64,000 bases of DNA from Acidobacteria bacterium Ga0074141 (GCA_001464665.1 LNDP01000024.1:558001-622000), one strand, 5' to 3'; positions 53,181 through 62,817 are shown, counted from the first letter of the stretch. The notes: generated from the letters alone by a model not told the origin. Translations and numbers: made by a program.

Positions 53181-54539
53181 GTGCGGAATATGTTTCGAAG
53201 GAAACTCACAACCATCGGCTTTCTGATCGCGGCGTTGTTTGGCGCGGCGGCAGAGGTACGCCCGCAAGTGGTGATCGAGCCGCCGCGGTCGGTCTCCATC
53301 CAGAAATATCTCGACCAGCAAAGCGGGATCACGGTGGATGAGGCTGTCCGCGCGGCGCTTGATGGAAATCAGGAACTTGCGGCGATGCGGAAAGAGGTCG
53401 AAGCCGGCGAGCAGCTTCTGAGGCAAGCAGGTTTGCGTGCAAACCCGAGCCTTGAGCTCGGCGGCGAGCGGCAGATCAGCGGCATGGACAAAAGCTACAT
53501 GGTCCAGGGCGGCATCCCACTCGAACTCGGCGGCCGCCGCACCGCTCGCAAGCGGATCGCCGAAAGCGAGCTTGAGATCCGCCGGCTGGCCGCGGCCGAA
53601 AGCGAGCGGCAGCTTGCCGGCGAGGTCCGGACGAAATTTGGCGAAGCACTTGCGGCGATACTCAAGCTGCGGTTTACCGAGGAAATGCTCGTCGCGGCCG
53701 AGCGGAACTTTGACCTCGTCGCCGCACAGGTCGAAGAGGGGCGAAGGGCTCCGCTCGAGCGGAACATTGAGGCGGTCGAGCTTAACCGCATCCGGGCGAT
53801 GCGCGAAGAGGCAGAAGCGGCGGCCGAGATCGCCCTGCTCGATCTGCGAAACCTGATGGGCCTTACGCCCGACGCTCCGATGCGGCTCCGCGGCACGCTT
53901 GATGTTGCCCCGGACGCACTTCCTTTGCAGGCAGATGCCCTAACCGCAGCTCTCATCCGCCGGACGGACCTCGCCGGAGCACGTGCGGTTGAGCAACTCG
54001 CGGCCGCCCGCGGTGCACAAGCCCGTGCCGAAGGCCGCGTCGATGCAGACCTGATGCTCGGCTATCAGCGGATGGAAGCCGGCTTCCCTTTTCGGGCGTT
54101 CGATAGCGAAGGAATGCTGATGCCGATCGAGAACCGGATGAATTTCTTCACATTCGGTGTGCGGCTAAATCTTCCGGTTTTTGACCGCAAGCAGGGAATG
54201 ATCGCGGCGGCAAAGCTTGAAGAAGAGGCGGCAGGAAAGCGGCGGGAGTTTGGCGAACTGGTCGTCCGGCGGGAGGTCGCAGCGGCTTATGTGAAGTTTA
54301 ACCGGTCGGTCCGTGCAGAGCAGATCTATCGCGTCGGCGTTCGAGACCAGGCAGCCGAGAATCTTGAGGTCGTAAGGCAGATGTACGAGCTTGGCGCTCG
54401 AGACTTGCTGGAGTATATAGGCGAGCTTCGGCGGTATATTGAAGTGCAAAGCGGCTACATCGACGCCCAACGAGAGGCCTACATGGCACGTATCGAGCTG
54501 CTGCGGGCAACAAATTCTGAGGAGTTGACGGGCAAATGA
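53181..54539 (+). CDS. TolC-family outer-membrane efflux protein
   Basis: 452 residues; GTG at 53181, with an ATG at 53190 in frame as alternative start. Signal peptide, then the two long helical repeats of the TolC/CusC family: ITVDEAVRAALDGNQELAAM, GLRANPSLELGGERQISG and, in the second half, FTFGVRLNLPVFDRKQGMIA. Forms the trimeric channel of a tripartite metal pump. Overlaps the adaptor gene by 4 bp (ATGA). Confidence 0.93.
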   Translation: MRNMFRRKLTTIGFLIAALFGAAAEVRPQVVIEPPRSVSIQKYLDQQSGITVDEAVRAALDGNQELAAMRKEVEAGEQLLRQAGLRANPSLELGGERQISGMDKSYMVQGGIPLELGGRRTARKRIAESELEIRRLAAAESERQLAGEVRTKFGEALAAILKLRFTEEMLVAAERNFDLVAAQVEEGRRAPLERNIEAVELNRIRAMREEAEAAAEIALLDLRNLMGLTPDAPMRLRGTLDVAPDALPLQADALTAALIRRTDLAGARAVEQLAAARGAQARAEGRVDADLMLGYQRMEAGFPFRAFDSEGMLMPIENRMNFFTFGVRLNLPVFDRKQGMIAAAKLEEEAAGKRREFGELVVRREVAAAYVKFNRSVRAEQIYRVGVRDQAAENLEVVRQMYELGARDLLEYIGELRRYIEVQSGYIDAQREAYMARIELLRATNSEELTGK

Positions 54540-56038
54540 ACGAGAACGAGAACAACGAAGTGGAAGCGGCGGCACCTCGCAACACAAAGCTGATCGCGGC
54601 GATCGCGGGCGGAGCGGTAGTTGTTTTGCTTGCGGCAGTCGCCATATGGTATTTCGCGTTTGCAGGCGACGGCACGGCGGGCAGGCCCGTCCCGGCTCCG
54701 CGTTCGTTGCCGACCGCTCCGAGCGAAAGCCAGCCATTGACCGGCCAAACGCTGACCATCGGCGCCGAACAGCGTGAGAACGCCGGCCTCGTTATCGAGA
54801 CCATCGGCGAGCAGCTTGCCGCCGAGCTTGGGCTGACCGCAGCGACCGGCGTTGTCGAGCCGAATGCTTATCGCAACACGCCCGTGCTGCCACTCGTCGG
54901 CGGAGTTGTCCGCAGCATCGGGCCCGAGCTTGGCGATCAGGTCTCGCGAGGGCAAACGGTCGCGGTCGTCTTTAGTAATGAATTTGCCGATGCGCAGTCG
55001 CGTTACGTTGCCTTGCTGACTTCGAACGGACGCAGCGGCTGGTCGCCATCAACCAACCGGGCCGCACCGAATTTGACGCCGCCGCTCGGCAGATGAAGGC
55101 AGCCGAGGCCGCACTCAACGAGATGCAGGCCCGTTTTCAGCGAACGACGCGCCTGCTCGCCATAGGCGGTGCAAGCCGCGAGGAACTCGAGCAGGACACG
55201 ACGAAGCTTCGCACGGCCGAGGCCGAAGTCGCCGAGGCCCGCAACCGCTACGACCGGGCAGGCCGGCTGCTTGAGATAAATCCTGAAACGCGTTCGCAGA
55301 ATGAAGAAGTGCTTAATAAACTCCGCACGGCCGAGGCAGCGGCTTGTGCTCTATGGAATGAGCGAGGCGAGGCTGAACGGGCTCCGTTCGCCGTCGCAGA
55401 TCCGCTCCGAGATGGAAGTGCCGGCCCCGGTCTCGGGCACGGTCACGACCCGGACGGCCAACCCGGGCGAAGTGGTCGACGCCAATAAGGAACTCATTCG
55501 CGTAACTGATCTTTCGACCGTCTGGGTCATCGCCCAGGCCTTTGAACGCGACCTGCCAAAGCTCAGGACCGGTAGCGGTGCGTCCGTCACGACCGCTGCC
55601 TTTCCCGACCGCCTTTTCCGCGGACAGGTGACCTATATCGACCCCGCAATCGACCCCGCGACGCGAACGGCGAAGGTACGCGTTGAGATACCGAACGGCG
55701 ACCGGGCTCTCAAGCTCGGGATGTTCGTAAACGTCGCCTTCGGTGCTCTGCAGCAGAGCGAGCGGACCGTCCCAGTAATTCCCGCCGACGCCGTGCAAAC
55801 GGTGAGCGGCAGGCCGACCGTTTTCCTCGCGACCGCCGACCCGAACGTCTTCGAGCTGCGGCAGGTCTCGCTCGGGAGCGAGACGAACGGCCGCTATCCG
55901 GTGCTTGAAGGCGTTAACGTCGGCGACCAAGTCGTTACGACCGGAAGCTTAGCTAAACCCGGGGCAATAGCTGGAAGATCTATCACTTCATCGAATCAAG
56001 AATATCGCCGATGTCCTTTTCGGTCGTGTCCGGATTGA
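54536..56038 (+). pseudogene. RND periplasmic adaptor (CusB-like) with two frameshifts
   Basis: Three successive frames together give one adaptor. Part 1 (54536 to about 55018): N-terminal helix, then VLPLVGGVVRSIGPELGDQV (lipoyl half). Part 2 (about 55021 to 55345, frame -1): FERTQRLVAINQPGRTEFDA and MQARFQRTTRLLAIGGASRE (helical hairpin). Part 3 (from about 55345, back in the first frame): RLVLYGMSEARLNGLRSPSQ, MEVPAPVSGTVTTRTANPGE and the barrel. The shifts are not in homopolymers. The C-terminus past VVTTGSLAKPG runs into the convergent decarboxylase gene. Real decay or assembly error cannot be separated here. Confidence 0.85.
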
Positions 56039-57356
56039 TGAAGCAAAATCGCGCGACCGTTTCGTGAACTCCGTGTGACCGCCACTTGGTCGGCGCGACG
56101 AGCGCAAAGCCGTCGCTGTGATTTTTGTAGGTCCAGCGGTTGTAGTCGTCGGGCTCCCAGCCGAGCCGCCGATAAAGCACGCACGAAAGGCTCGGGTCGC
56201 GGACAAGCTCGACGTGCGGTGCGGCATCTATTTGCCGGCCGGCGATCTGGGCAAGCTCAATGCCGCGCTCGATCGCCGTGGCATAGCTGTCGGTTCCGTG
56301 CATCGCCAGCGAGAACCAGAGCGGAAGCCCGCGGACCCGCCGCGTTAGCTGAATCTGGTAATCCGCCGGGTTGAAACCTCTCGCACCTTCGTCGTAAAAA
56401 ATGTCGAGATACGATCCGCCCTGCGAATGCGCGCGGCGGGCGATCTCCGGCTCGCGATAAATTACGGCACCGCAGTCATAAGGCGAGAAGAGCCACTTGT
56501 GCGGGTCGATTGTGACGCTGTCCGCCAGCTCGATGCCATTGAAAAGATGCCGCACCGACGGGGCCGCGAGCGCTCCGCCGCCATAAGCGGCATCAACATG
56601 AAACCAAACGCCGAGGTCGCGGCAGATCCGTCCGATGCCCTCAAGGTCGTCGATGATACCGGCGTTGGTAGTCCCGGCGGTTGCGACCACGCCAAAGAAC
56701 CGCGAGCGTTCATCGGGCGTCAGCAGGCTGATGCGTTCGGCCAGCATCTCGCTGCCGAGCCGGCCTTCGGTATCGATCAGCATCACGTCCGCATCGATCA
56801 CCTTTGCCATCGCCCGGACGGAAGAATGAGCTCCTGCAGAGCTGATGATCAGCCCGCGGGTCGTGGCTTTTGAAGGGTCTTTTTCCCGCCAGGCTTCGCG
56901 GGCGGCGACCATCGCCGAAAGATTTGCCTCCGTGCCCCCGCTCGTAAAAACGCCGAATGCGCCCTCCGGCAGCCCGGTCAACGAAACGAGCCATCGCATC
57001 GCTTCATTTTCGGCAAAGATGCAGCCGCCGCCTTCCATCCAGAAGGCTCCGTGGACGCTGGTCGCCGAGGTGACGAGGTCAAACATTATCGCCGCCCGCG
57101 TTGGCGAGGCCGGAACGAAAGCAAGGTGCCGCGGATGATCGATCGGCACACTCGCCTTTACAAGCACATCACGGAAAAGCTCGAACGCCCGCTCGCCGCC
57201 TATGCCGGCCGGCGTCACGGTCTCGCCGACGAGCGAGCGAAGTTCCTTTTCCGACTTCGGCTTGCCGAGATGCGGATCCGTATCTGTGATGCGGTTGATG
57301 GCATACTTCATGACGTCGAGCGTCATTTCGATGAGGTCAATGTCTATCTCATGCAT
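55983..57356 (-). CDS. PLP-dependent group II decarboxylase
   Basis: 457 residues. Aromatic-L-amino-acid decarboxylase-like fold type I enzyme: VFTSGGTEANLSAMVAAREA, AGAHSSVRAMAKVID, WFHVDAAYGGGALAAP and the PLP-binding Lys in TIDPHKWLFSPYDCGAVIY. It should remove CO2 from an aromatic or acidic amino acid; the substrate is not resolved. Last gene of the four-gene minus-strand operon. Its stop lies inside the 3' end of the broken adaptor gene. Confidence 0.92.
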   Translation of the reverse strand: MHEIDIDLIEMTLDVMKYAINRITDTDPHLGKPKSEKELRSLVGETVTPAGIGGERAFELFRDVLVKASVPIDHPRHLAFVPASPTRAAIMFDLVTSATSVHGAFWMEGGGCIFAENEAMRWLVSLTGLPEGAFGVFTSGGTEANLSAMVAAREAWREKDPSKATTRGLIISSAGAHSSVRAMAKVIDADVMLIDTEGRLGSEMLAERISLLTPDERSRFFGVVATAGTTNAGIIDDLEGIGRICRDLGVWFHVDAAYGGGALAAPSVRHLFNGIELADSVTIDPHKWLFSPYDCGAVIYREPEIARRAHSQGGSYLDIFYDEGARGFNPADYQIQLTRRVRGLPLWFSLAMHGTDSYATAIERGIELAQIAGRQIDAAPHVELVRDPSLSCVLYRRLGWEPDDYNRWTYKNHSDGFALVAPTKWRSHGVHETVARFCFINPDTTEKDIGDILDSMK

Positions 57357-57362
57357 TCGTTT

Positions 57363-58160
57363 TTACTCTGTGCCCGGGCGATCGAAGGGCGTTATGACCC
57401 GGATGCCCGTAAGCTCGGCGATGCGGCTGCCGATCTCGCCCGCCTCTCTCGGTTCCATCGTTTTGAGAACGTGCATTCCAGCAGGTCGTCCGGTGACATT
57501 CCCGCGCGACTCAAGCACCCACTCGCTCGGGATCGGTCGGAGCGGAATGTTGAGCTCGATCTCGTCCGGGCCGATCTCGCGGTAAAGCTCGGCGAGCCGT
57601 TCGATGTCAGCGTCCGCAGGCCGCGTTAGCAGCATCGTCTGGGTACCGAGAAAGCCTTTGAACTCCTTCCGGAACTGCCTAATGCCGGAGATGATCGACT
57701 CGAGCCCGATACCTGCGGCCGGGCGGTCAACACGGCGAAGCGAATCTTCGGACCAGGCGTCGAGCTTGCAGTAAACGCGGTCGGCAAGGCTCGCCTCGGC
57801 CCGCACATCGGCATCGCCAAGCAGTGTCGAATTGGTCAGGATCGCGATCGGTTTTCCGGTAAACGCGCGAATCGCGATGATAACTTCGCCAAGGTTTGCG
57901 GCAAGCGTCGGCTCGCCGCTGCCGGAGAATGTGATGACATCGGCAGATTGCCAATCTGCTTTTTTCAGGTCGCTGATGACCTTTTCGGTAGTGACGAAAA
58001 CGGCGCGTTCGGTGGTTACGCGGTTGATCTTGCCGAGCTGGCAATAGACGCACTCGAACGAGCAGATCGAATCGACGCAAAGGACGTCCACACCAAGCGA
58101 ACGCCCGAGCCGCCAGGAATCGACGGGCCCATATATCGAGTTGTGTTCAACGTCGGCCAT
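57363..58160 (-). CDS. radical SAM protein
   Basis: 265 residues from the ATG at 58160 (MADVEHNSIYGPVDSWRLGR); the longer frame to 58355 is antisense to the YwiC-like gene. The cluster-binding motif CSFECVYCQLGKINR (Cx3Cx2C) and the SAM-binding TFSGSGEPTLAANLGEV are clear. It resembles the COG0731-like group related to wybutosine enzymes, for which bacterial substrates are undefined. Six bp from the decarboxylase and five from the YwiC-like gene, so a tight operon. Confidence 0.9.
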   Translation of the reverse strand: MADVEHNSIYGPVDSWRLGRSLGVDVLCVDSICSFECVYCQLGKINRVTTERAVFVTTEKVISDLKKADWQSADVITFSGSGEPTLAANLGEVIIAIRAFTGKPIAILTNSTLLGDADVRAEASLADRVYCKLDAWSEDSLRRVDRPAAGIGLESIISGIRQFRKEFKGFLGTQTMLLTRPADADIERLAELYREIGPDEIELNIPLRPIPSEWVLESRGNVTGRPAGMHVLKTMEPREAGEIGSRIAELTGIRVITPFDRPGTE

Positions 58161-58165
58161 CGCGT

Positions 58166-58984
58166 TCAGATGCCCGTATGATAACCGATGATGAGCGAAA
58201 GGACAGCCGCGAGGCCATAAATGACCTCCCAAACGCCGATCTTCATCGCCTTTGCCGGCCGGCGGAATCGCGAAAGTCCGATCACCGAACGGGCAAGAAG
58301 TACCACGAAAACCGCGACAGCAAGCAGCGGCAGAAGGGCGGCGTTCCAGAGCCATGCGGTCAGCGCGAGAGCCGCGATGTGTGCGGCCGCGGGCACCGCG
58401 AACGAGAACGGCTTGCCCTTTTCAAGCCGCAGCCGGTTGCGGACGTAAAGTATCGAGGGAACGAACCTCGCAATGAAGAACACCCAGATCGCCGCAGCCT
58501 GCGGCCAATCAAAGCCGCCGGCAAGCGCGATTGCAGCCGCGGACGACGACATCACGAACGCGCCGGTCAGCTCAGCGGCAAGCTCGCGGTTCTTTCGCGT
58601 AGCATCGCAATAAATTTGATAAAACGCGAAAGGAGCGACCACCGCAAAAGGCAAGAAGGCAGCCGGCGGCGAGGTAAGAACGGCGGCAATGAAGCCGAGG
58701 GCAAAGACCGCGAAGAATATCAGAACGTATTGAAGCGCGACGCGCGTTTGCGGCAGCGAGCGGCCGGAAAGGCGATCGGAAAGAAAGATCTGCAGCGGCC
58801 GCCGCATCATAAATGCGCCGATCACCATTACTGCGATCGGCAATGAAGCTGCCGAAAACGCGATGGCCGAAGCCGCGACAATCGGCTCGAACAAAAACCC
58901 CCACGATCCGTGCTCGACCGGAAGTACGATTTTGCTTGCTCGGATCGCGGGGCGTTTGAATTCAACTTCGGCAGCCTGCTGCAT
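58166..58984 (-). CDS. YwiC-like membrane protein
   Basis: 272 residues, about eight transmembrane helices. The start VLPVEHGSWGFLFEPIVAAS matches the YwiC family signature (EHGxWG), with MMRRPLQIFLSDRLSGRSLP and the lysine/arginine motif YCDATRKNRELAAELTGA. In Bacillus ywiC lies by the nitrate reductase and fnr genes. Its biochemical role is not known. Here it follows the Ric gene in the same operon. Confidence 0.88.
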   Translation of the reverse strand: MQQAAEVEFKRPAIRASKIVLPVEHGSWGFLFEPIVAASAIAFSAASLPIAVMVIGAFMMRRPLQIFLSDRLSGRSLPQTRVALQYVLIFFAVFALGFIAAVLTSPPAAFLPFAVVAPFAFYQIYCDATRKNRELAAELTGAFVMSSSAAAIALAGGFDWPQAAAIWVFFIARFVPSILYVRNRLRLEKGKPFSFAVPAAAHIAALALTAWLWNAALLPLLAVAVFVVLLARSVIGLSRFRRPAKAMKIGVWEVIYGLAAVLSLIIGYHTGI

Positions 58985-59000
58985 CGGTTACATGTTCGTG

Positions 59001-59735
59001 TCAGGCCGCAACGGCCAGAGCGGCGTCTTCGAGTTCGACGGCCCGCGGGAAGAGCACGTTATTCTCAAGGTGAATATGCTGGTGAAGGTCGCGTTCGAGC
59101 TCGGCCAGCCGGTAATAGAGCCCCGTAAAGCTCGGGCAGGCATCCGGCGGCGTCGTAAAGTCTTTGGCAAGCGACCGCATTTTCGAGAGTATATCACCGG
59201 CGGTGTCGTGTTCCGCCATCATCATCCGGATCGGGTTGCGGACCGTGCCGAAGGGCGGCATCGGTGCTGGAATTCCTTGTTCCTTAGCGCGAACGAGCTG
59301 CTCAATGTACGGGAAAAGCACCTCTTCCTCCTTCATCATATGCGGAAAAAGGTCGCCTGAAAGCTCTTCAAACTTGGCCTTGAGCTCAATAAGCTCAGGG
59401 TGGTTGTCGCCATGAACGCGGGCGACCTTATCCATCAGCGGCTCGAGGCTGTGGAGCTCGCTTTTGGTGAAAACATGGTGTTTATCGAGGATGTGCGAGA
59501 TAAGCTCGGGGAGAGAAGCATTGCCGACCCAGCCATCGGCCGCGACGCCAGTGGCAAAGAGGGCCTCAAGCCGTTCGATCACATCTCGTGTGTCAACGCC
59601 CGCACGCTCGCAGGCCTCGGCGATCGGCTTCCTGCCGCCGCAGCAATAGTCGATCTTGAATTCTTCAAATACCCTTGTCGTCTGCGGCATTTCAAGGGCG
59701 ATCTCACGAACGGTCATGGTTGAAAGGTTTTGCAT
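59001..59735 (-). CDS. iron-sulfur cluster repair di-iron protein (Ric/ScdA/YtfE)
   Basis: 244 residues. An N-terminal ScdA domain with FKIDYCCGGRKPIAEAC (conserved Cys pair) precedes a hemerythrin-like four-helix domain with the iron-binding His residues ISHILDKHHVFTKSELHSLE, RVHGDNHPELIELKA, MMAEHDTAGDILSKM and DLHQHIHLENNVLFPRA. The protein restores iron-sulfur clusters after nitric oxide or oxidative damage. TAGGAG precedes the ATG. First gene of the operon, with an FNR-like box upstream. Confidence 0.95.
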   Translation of the reverse strand: MQNLSTMTVREIALEMPQTTRVFEEFKIDYCCGGRKPIAEACERAGVDTRDVIERLEALFATGVAADGWVGNASLPELISHILDKHHVFTKSELHSLEPLMDKVARVHGDNHPELIELKAKFEELSGDLFPHMMKEEEVLFPYIEQLVRAKEQGIPAPMPPFGTVRNPIRMMMAEHDTAGDILSKMRSLAKDFTTPPDACPSFTGLYYRLAELERDLHQHIHLENNVLFPRAVELEDAALAVAA

Positions 59736-59745
59736 AATTACTCCT

Positions 59746-59762
59746 AAGACAGGTAATGTCTT
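59746..59762 (-). promoter_or_regulatory. inverted repeat at the Ric transcript start
   Basis: AAGACA and TGTCTT around GGTAA. It spans the predicted +1 to +16 of the Ric transcript, so it could be a repressor site or a small 5' hairpin. Half-sites recall NsrR sequences only loosely. Confidence 0.4.
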
Positions 59763-59767
59763 CTTCT

Positions 59768-59809
59768 ACTATGGTCCCCGGTGGTGCGAGAAAAAATGAC
59801 CCCGGTCAT
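59768..59809 (-). promoter_or_regulatory. FNR/DNR-like box with -10 element for the Ric operon
   Basis: ATGAC-CCCG-GTCAT (59796-59809) has the 5-4-5 layout of FNR/DNR sites (TTGAT-N4-ATCAA or TTGAC-N4-GTCAA). On the minus strand the hexamer CATAGT (59773 to 59768) can serve as -10; with a start at 59761 the box centre falls at -41.5, the standard place for class II activation. It also lies 14 bp before the mobA ATG and may affect that gene. Confidence 0.6.
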
Positions 59810-59823
59810 AAAGCGAAGATTTA

Positions 59824-60444
59824 ATGAAAGCAGCGGCTTACATCATTGCCGGCGGTGAAGGAAAGCGGCTCGGTCGGCCGAAGTGGACGGTCGAGCTCGG
59901 CGGAAAACGGATGATCGCTTTCATCGCGGAAGCGCTTTCGGAAGTAGCTGAGGGCGGCGAAGTGACGGTTGTTGCGAGGCTGCCGATCGCGGTTGAAGGC
60001 CTTAGGGTCATCGCTGATTCGCCGCCGGTTGGTGCCGCGGAGACTGCTGGCGGGCCGCTCGTCGGGCTTTACACGGCGTTGCGGGATACAGAGAGCGAGT
60101 GGCTGATCGCCGCAGCCTGCGACCTGCCTTTTGTGACTGCAGAGCTTTTATCGAAGCTCTTGAGCGAATGCGGCGATGGGATCGATGCGGTTGTTCCGGT
60201 TCAAGCCGATGCTACGCCGCAGCCACTTTGCGCCGTTTACCGCGTGGCGACGTGCCGGCCGGCGGCAGAGGAAGCAATAAAGGACGGTCGGCTGAGTATG
60301 TTCGGGCTTTTGGATCGCGTTCGGACGCGGTTCGTGCCTTTTGCAGAGCTAGCCCCGCTTCCCGGCTCAGAGCATTTTTTCTTCAACCTAAACACTCCCG
60401 AAGACCTTGAAAAGGCCGCCGAGATAATTCGCACCCGCCGCTGA
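59824..60444 (+). CDS. mobA: molybdenum cofactor guanylyltransferase MobA
   Basis: 206 residues. AYIIAGGEGKRLGRPKWTVE is the nucleotide-binding start of the family, with VIADSPPVGAAETAGGPLVG, LIAAACDLPFVTAEL (metal-binding Asp) and TPQPLCAVYRVA further on, and FFFNLNTPEDLEKAAEI at the end. MobA links GMP to molybdopterin to form the bis-MGD cofactor of nitrate reductases and relatives. Divergent from Ric. No other moa/moe genes are in the window. Confidence 0.93.
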   Translation: MKAAAYIIAGGEGKRLGRPKWTVELGGKRMIAFIAEALSEVAEGGEVTVVARLPIAVEGLRVIADSPPVGAAETAGGPLVGLYTALRDTESEWLIAAACDLPFVTAELLSKLLSECGDGIDAVVPVQADATPQPLCAVYRVATCRPAAEEAIKDGRLSMFGLLDRVRTRFVPFAELAPLPGSEHFFFNLNTPEDLEKAAEIIRTRR

Positions 60445-60514
60445 CCGAACCCGAACCCGCCCGCCGGTCGAATTCTCTATCGTGCTCAAGTTAGCTAAGC
60501 TCAGAGTAGACCGG

Positions 60515-62770
60515 ATGAAACTTTGTGCGTTACAGATCGGGATTATCCTTTTCGCTGCCGTGAGCACGTTCGCTCAGGATGGCGAGGTAAGGGTCTATGC
60601 CCGCGATGCTGCCGGACGAACGATCGCGAATGCCGGAGCGGCGGTAATGGGTTCCGGCGAAGAACTACGGCCGTGCGGGAAACAAGCTGAGAGCTTGGTT
60701 TGTCCGGCACGTTTGGGCGACTCGATCTCGGTCTCGGCCAGTGGTTTTTCGACGCGAGAAATAACTGTTGATCAGAATGCTGTCGACCAAAGCGAACTCA
60801 CGGTTACGCTCGTGCCCGCCGGGCTTCGCGAGACGGTCGTCGTCTCGGCGGAACGGACGGAGGCAAGGCTCGGCGATTCGCCGGTCAGCATCGCCGTTCT
60901 CGGCCGCACTGCTCTTGAGCAAACGGCGGCACCGACGCTCGACGACGCTCTCAGGCAAGTGCCGGGCTTTTCGACCTTTCGGCGTTCGAGCAGCCGCAAC
61001 TCAAACCCGACGACGCAAGGCGTCTCGCTCCGCGGTGTCGGGGCAAGCGGGGCGAGCCGGACGGCAGTTCTTTTTGACGGCGTGGCGATCAACGACCCCT
61101 TCGGCGGCTGGGTGCAATGGAACCGCATTTCGCCGCTTGCGGTCGAGCAGGTCGAGGTTGTCCGCGGCGGAGCCTCGAGCCTCTACGGGAGCGGATCATT
61201 GAGCGGGACGATCGCCATCGAACCGCGTTCGACGCGGGAGCCTTTTGCCGCGGCGGGCGAGTTCTCGGCCGGCTCGCAGGAGACGCTTTCCGCCGCCGGA
61301 TCTCTCGGCACAAATTACAAAAGCTGGTTCGCCGATCTCAATTTCGGCCGGCTTCAGACCGAGGGCTACATTCCGGTTTCAAGCGAGGACCGCGGCCCGA
61401 TCGACGAGGCGGCGGGAGTTCGCTCGGTGAATTTGAGCGGCCGCTTTGGAAAGCGGATTGGCGAAGCGGGCTCGCTGTTTGTTCGCCCGTCGTACTTTTC
61501 AGAGGACCGAACCAACGGCACGCCGCTCCAGCGAAATCAGACGCATTCGCGGGGCATCATCGCAGGCGGCCGGTTCGAGCGGACGGACGGAAAGCTCGGC
61601 ACGGAGTTTCGCGCTTTCGGCGGGACGCAGGTTTACGACCAGACGTTCACTGCCGTCGCGGCCGCTCGCGATTCGGAAACTCTCTCGCGGCTGCAGCGTT
61701 CGCCTTCGCAGAACGCCGGGCTTTCGGCGAGGGTCTTCTCGCTTCTCGGCAGCCATTCGCTCGGTGCGGGTTTCGAGGTTCGCGAGGTCCGTGGCTCGAG
61801 TGATGAGATCGGCTTCTTTGGCGGCAATCCGACGTCGCGGCTCGGATCGGGCGGCCGCGAACGGTCGTTCGGCGTTTATGTTCAGGACGTCTATGCGTGG
61901 GGCTCTCGGGCGGTGATCGCCGGTTCGGTCCGCTATGACCGCTGGTCAAACTCCCGCGGGCTTTCAGCAACGCGGAGCCTCGCGACCGGCATCACGACGA
62001 CGGCCATTTTTCCCGACCGCGAAGAAGACGCGCTCAGCCCGCGGCTCTCGGTGCTTTTTCGCATAACGTCGGAGTTTTCCATAAATGGCTCGGCCTCGCG
62101 GAGCTTTCGCGCACCGACGCTCAACGAGCTCTACCGCGGATTTCGCGTCGGGAATATCGTGACGAACTCCAATGCCGACCTGCGGGCCGAGCGTGCCGTA
62201 AGCTACGAGGCCGGAGCCAGCTTTGCACGCGGGCCGGTGTATATTCGCGGGACCGGATTTTTTACCGAGATCGACCGGACGGTCGCAAATGTGACGCTCG
62301 CGGTCACACCGTCGCTGATCACCCGCCAGCGGCAAAATGCCGGCACGACGCGGTCAGCAGGGTTTGAACTCGACGCCGAATTTCGCATCTCGCGGCTGAC
62401 GATCAACGCCGGGTATCTTTTTGCCGATTCCCGCATAACCGAATTCCCGTCAAATCCGTTGCTCGTTGATAATTTTATCCCGCAGGTGCCGCGGCATCAG
62501 CTCACGTTTCAAGCTCGCTACGCGGCCCGCCGCTGGGACCTCGGGCTTCAGGGCCGGGCCGCGGGACAGCAATTTGACGACGACCAGAACCAGTTCCGGT
62601 TCGGACCCTTCTTTCAACTCGACGGGCTCTTTAACTTTCGGGTGAATGAGAATCTCGGCCTCTTCCTCGCCGCCGAGAACATCTTCAATAGCCGCTACTC
62701 GGTCGGTGCAACGCCTCTAAAGACCGTCGCCGCACCTGCCTCGGTTCGCCTTGGGCTCCGCTGGAAATAG
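60515..62770 (+). CDS. TonB-dependent outer-membrane receptor
   Basis: 751 residues from the ATG at 60515, which begins a signal peptide (MKLCALQIGIILFAAVSTFA); GTG at 60482 is an alternative. A carboxypeptidase-regulatory-like domain (about residues 24-105) precedes the plug, with ETVVVSAERTEARLGDSPVS (TonB-box area) and VPGFSTFRRSSSRNSNPTTQ, VEVVRGGASSLYGSGSLSGT. A 22-strand barrel follows with terminal RLGLRWK, the aromatic-rich outer-membrane insertion end. Cargo unknown; vitamin B12/siderophore-like. Confidence 0.94.
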   Translation: MKLCALQIGIILFAAVSTFAQDGEVRVYARDAAGRTIANAGAAVMGSGEELRPCGKQAESLVCPARLGDSISVSASGFSTREITVDQNAVDQSELTVTLVPAGLRETVVVSAERTEARLGDSPVSIAVLGRTALEQTAAPTLDDALRQVPGFSTFRRSSSRNSNPTTQGVSLRGVGASGASRTAVLFDGVAINDPFGGWVQWNRISPLAVEQVEVVRGGASSLYGSGSLSGTIAIEPRSTREPFAAAGEFSAGSQETLSAAGSLGTNYKSWFADLNFGRLQTEGYIPVSSEDRGPIDEAAGVRSVNLSGRFGKRIGEAGSLFVRPSYFSEDRTNGTPLQRNQTHSRGIIAGGRFERTDGKLGTEFRAFGGTQVYDQTFTAVAAARDSETLSRLQRSPSQNAGLSARVFSLLGSHSLGAGFEVREVRGSSDEIGFFGGNPTSRLGSGGRERSFGVYVQDVYAWGSRAVIAGSVRYDRWSNSRGLSATRSLATGITTTAIFPDREEDALSPRLSVLFRITSEFSINGSASRSFRAPTLNELYRGFRVGNIVTNSNADLRAERAVSYEAGASFARGPVYIRGTGFFTEIDRTVANVTLAVTPSLITRQRQNAGTTRSAGFELDAEFRISRLTINAGYLFADSRITEFPSNPLLVDNFIPQVPRHQLTFQARYAARRWDLGLQGRAAGQQFDDDQNQFRFGPFFQLDGLFNFRVNENLGLFLAAENIFNSRYSVGATPLKTVAAPASVRLGLRWK

Positions 62771-62771
62771 A

Positions 62772-62795
62772 AAAGGCGAGCCGAAACTCGCCTTT
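62772..62795. terminator. bidirectional terminator
   Basis: AAAGGCGAG and CTCGCCTTT form a perfect 9-bp stem around CCGAAA, with A residues on one flank. It sits 2 bp after the receptor stop and 23 bp before the convergent ferredoxin stop. Confidence 0.88.
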
Positions 62796-62817
62796 CAAAG
62801 TCGATGTAGAAAACCCG

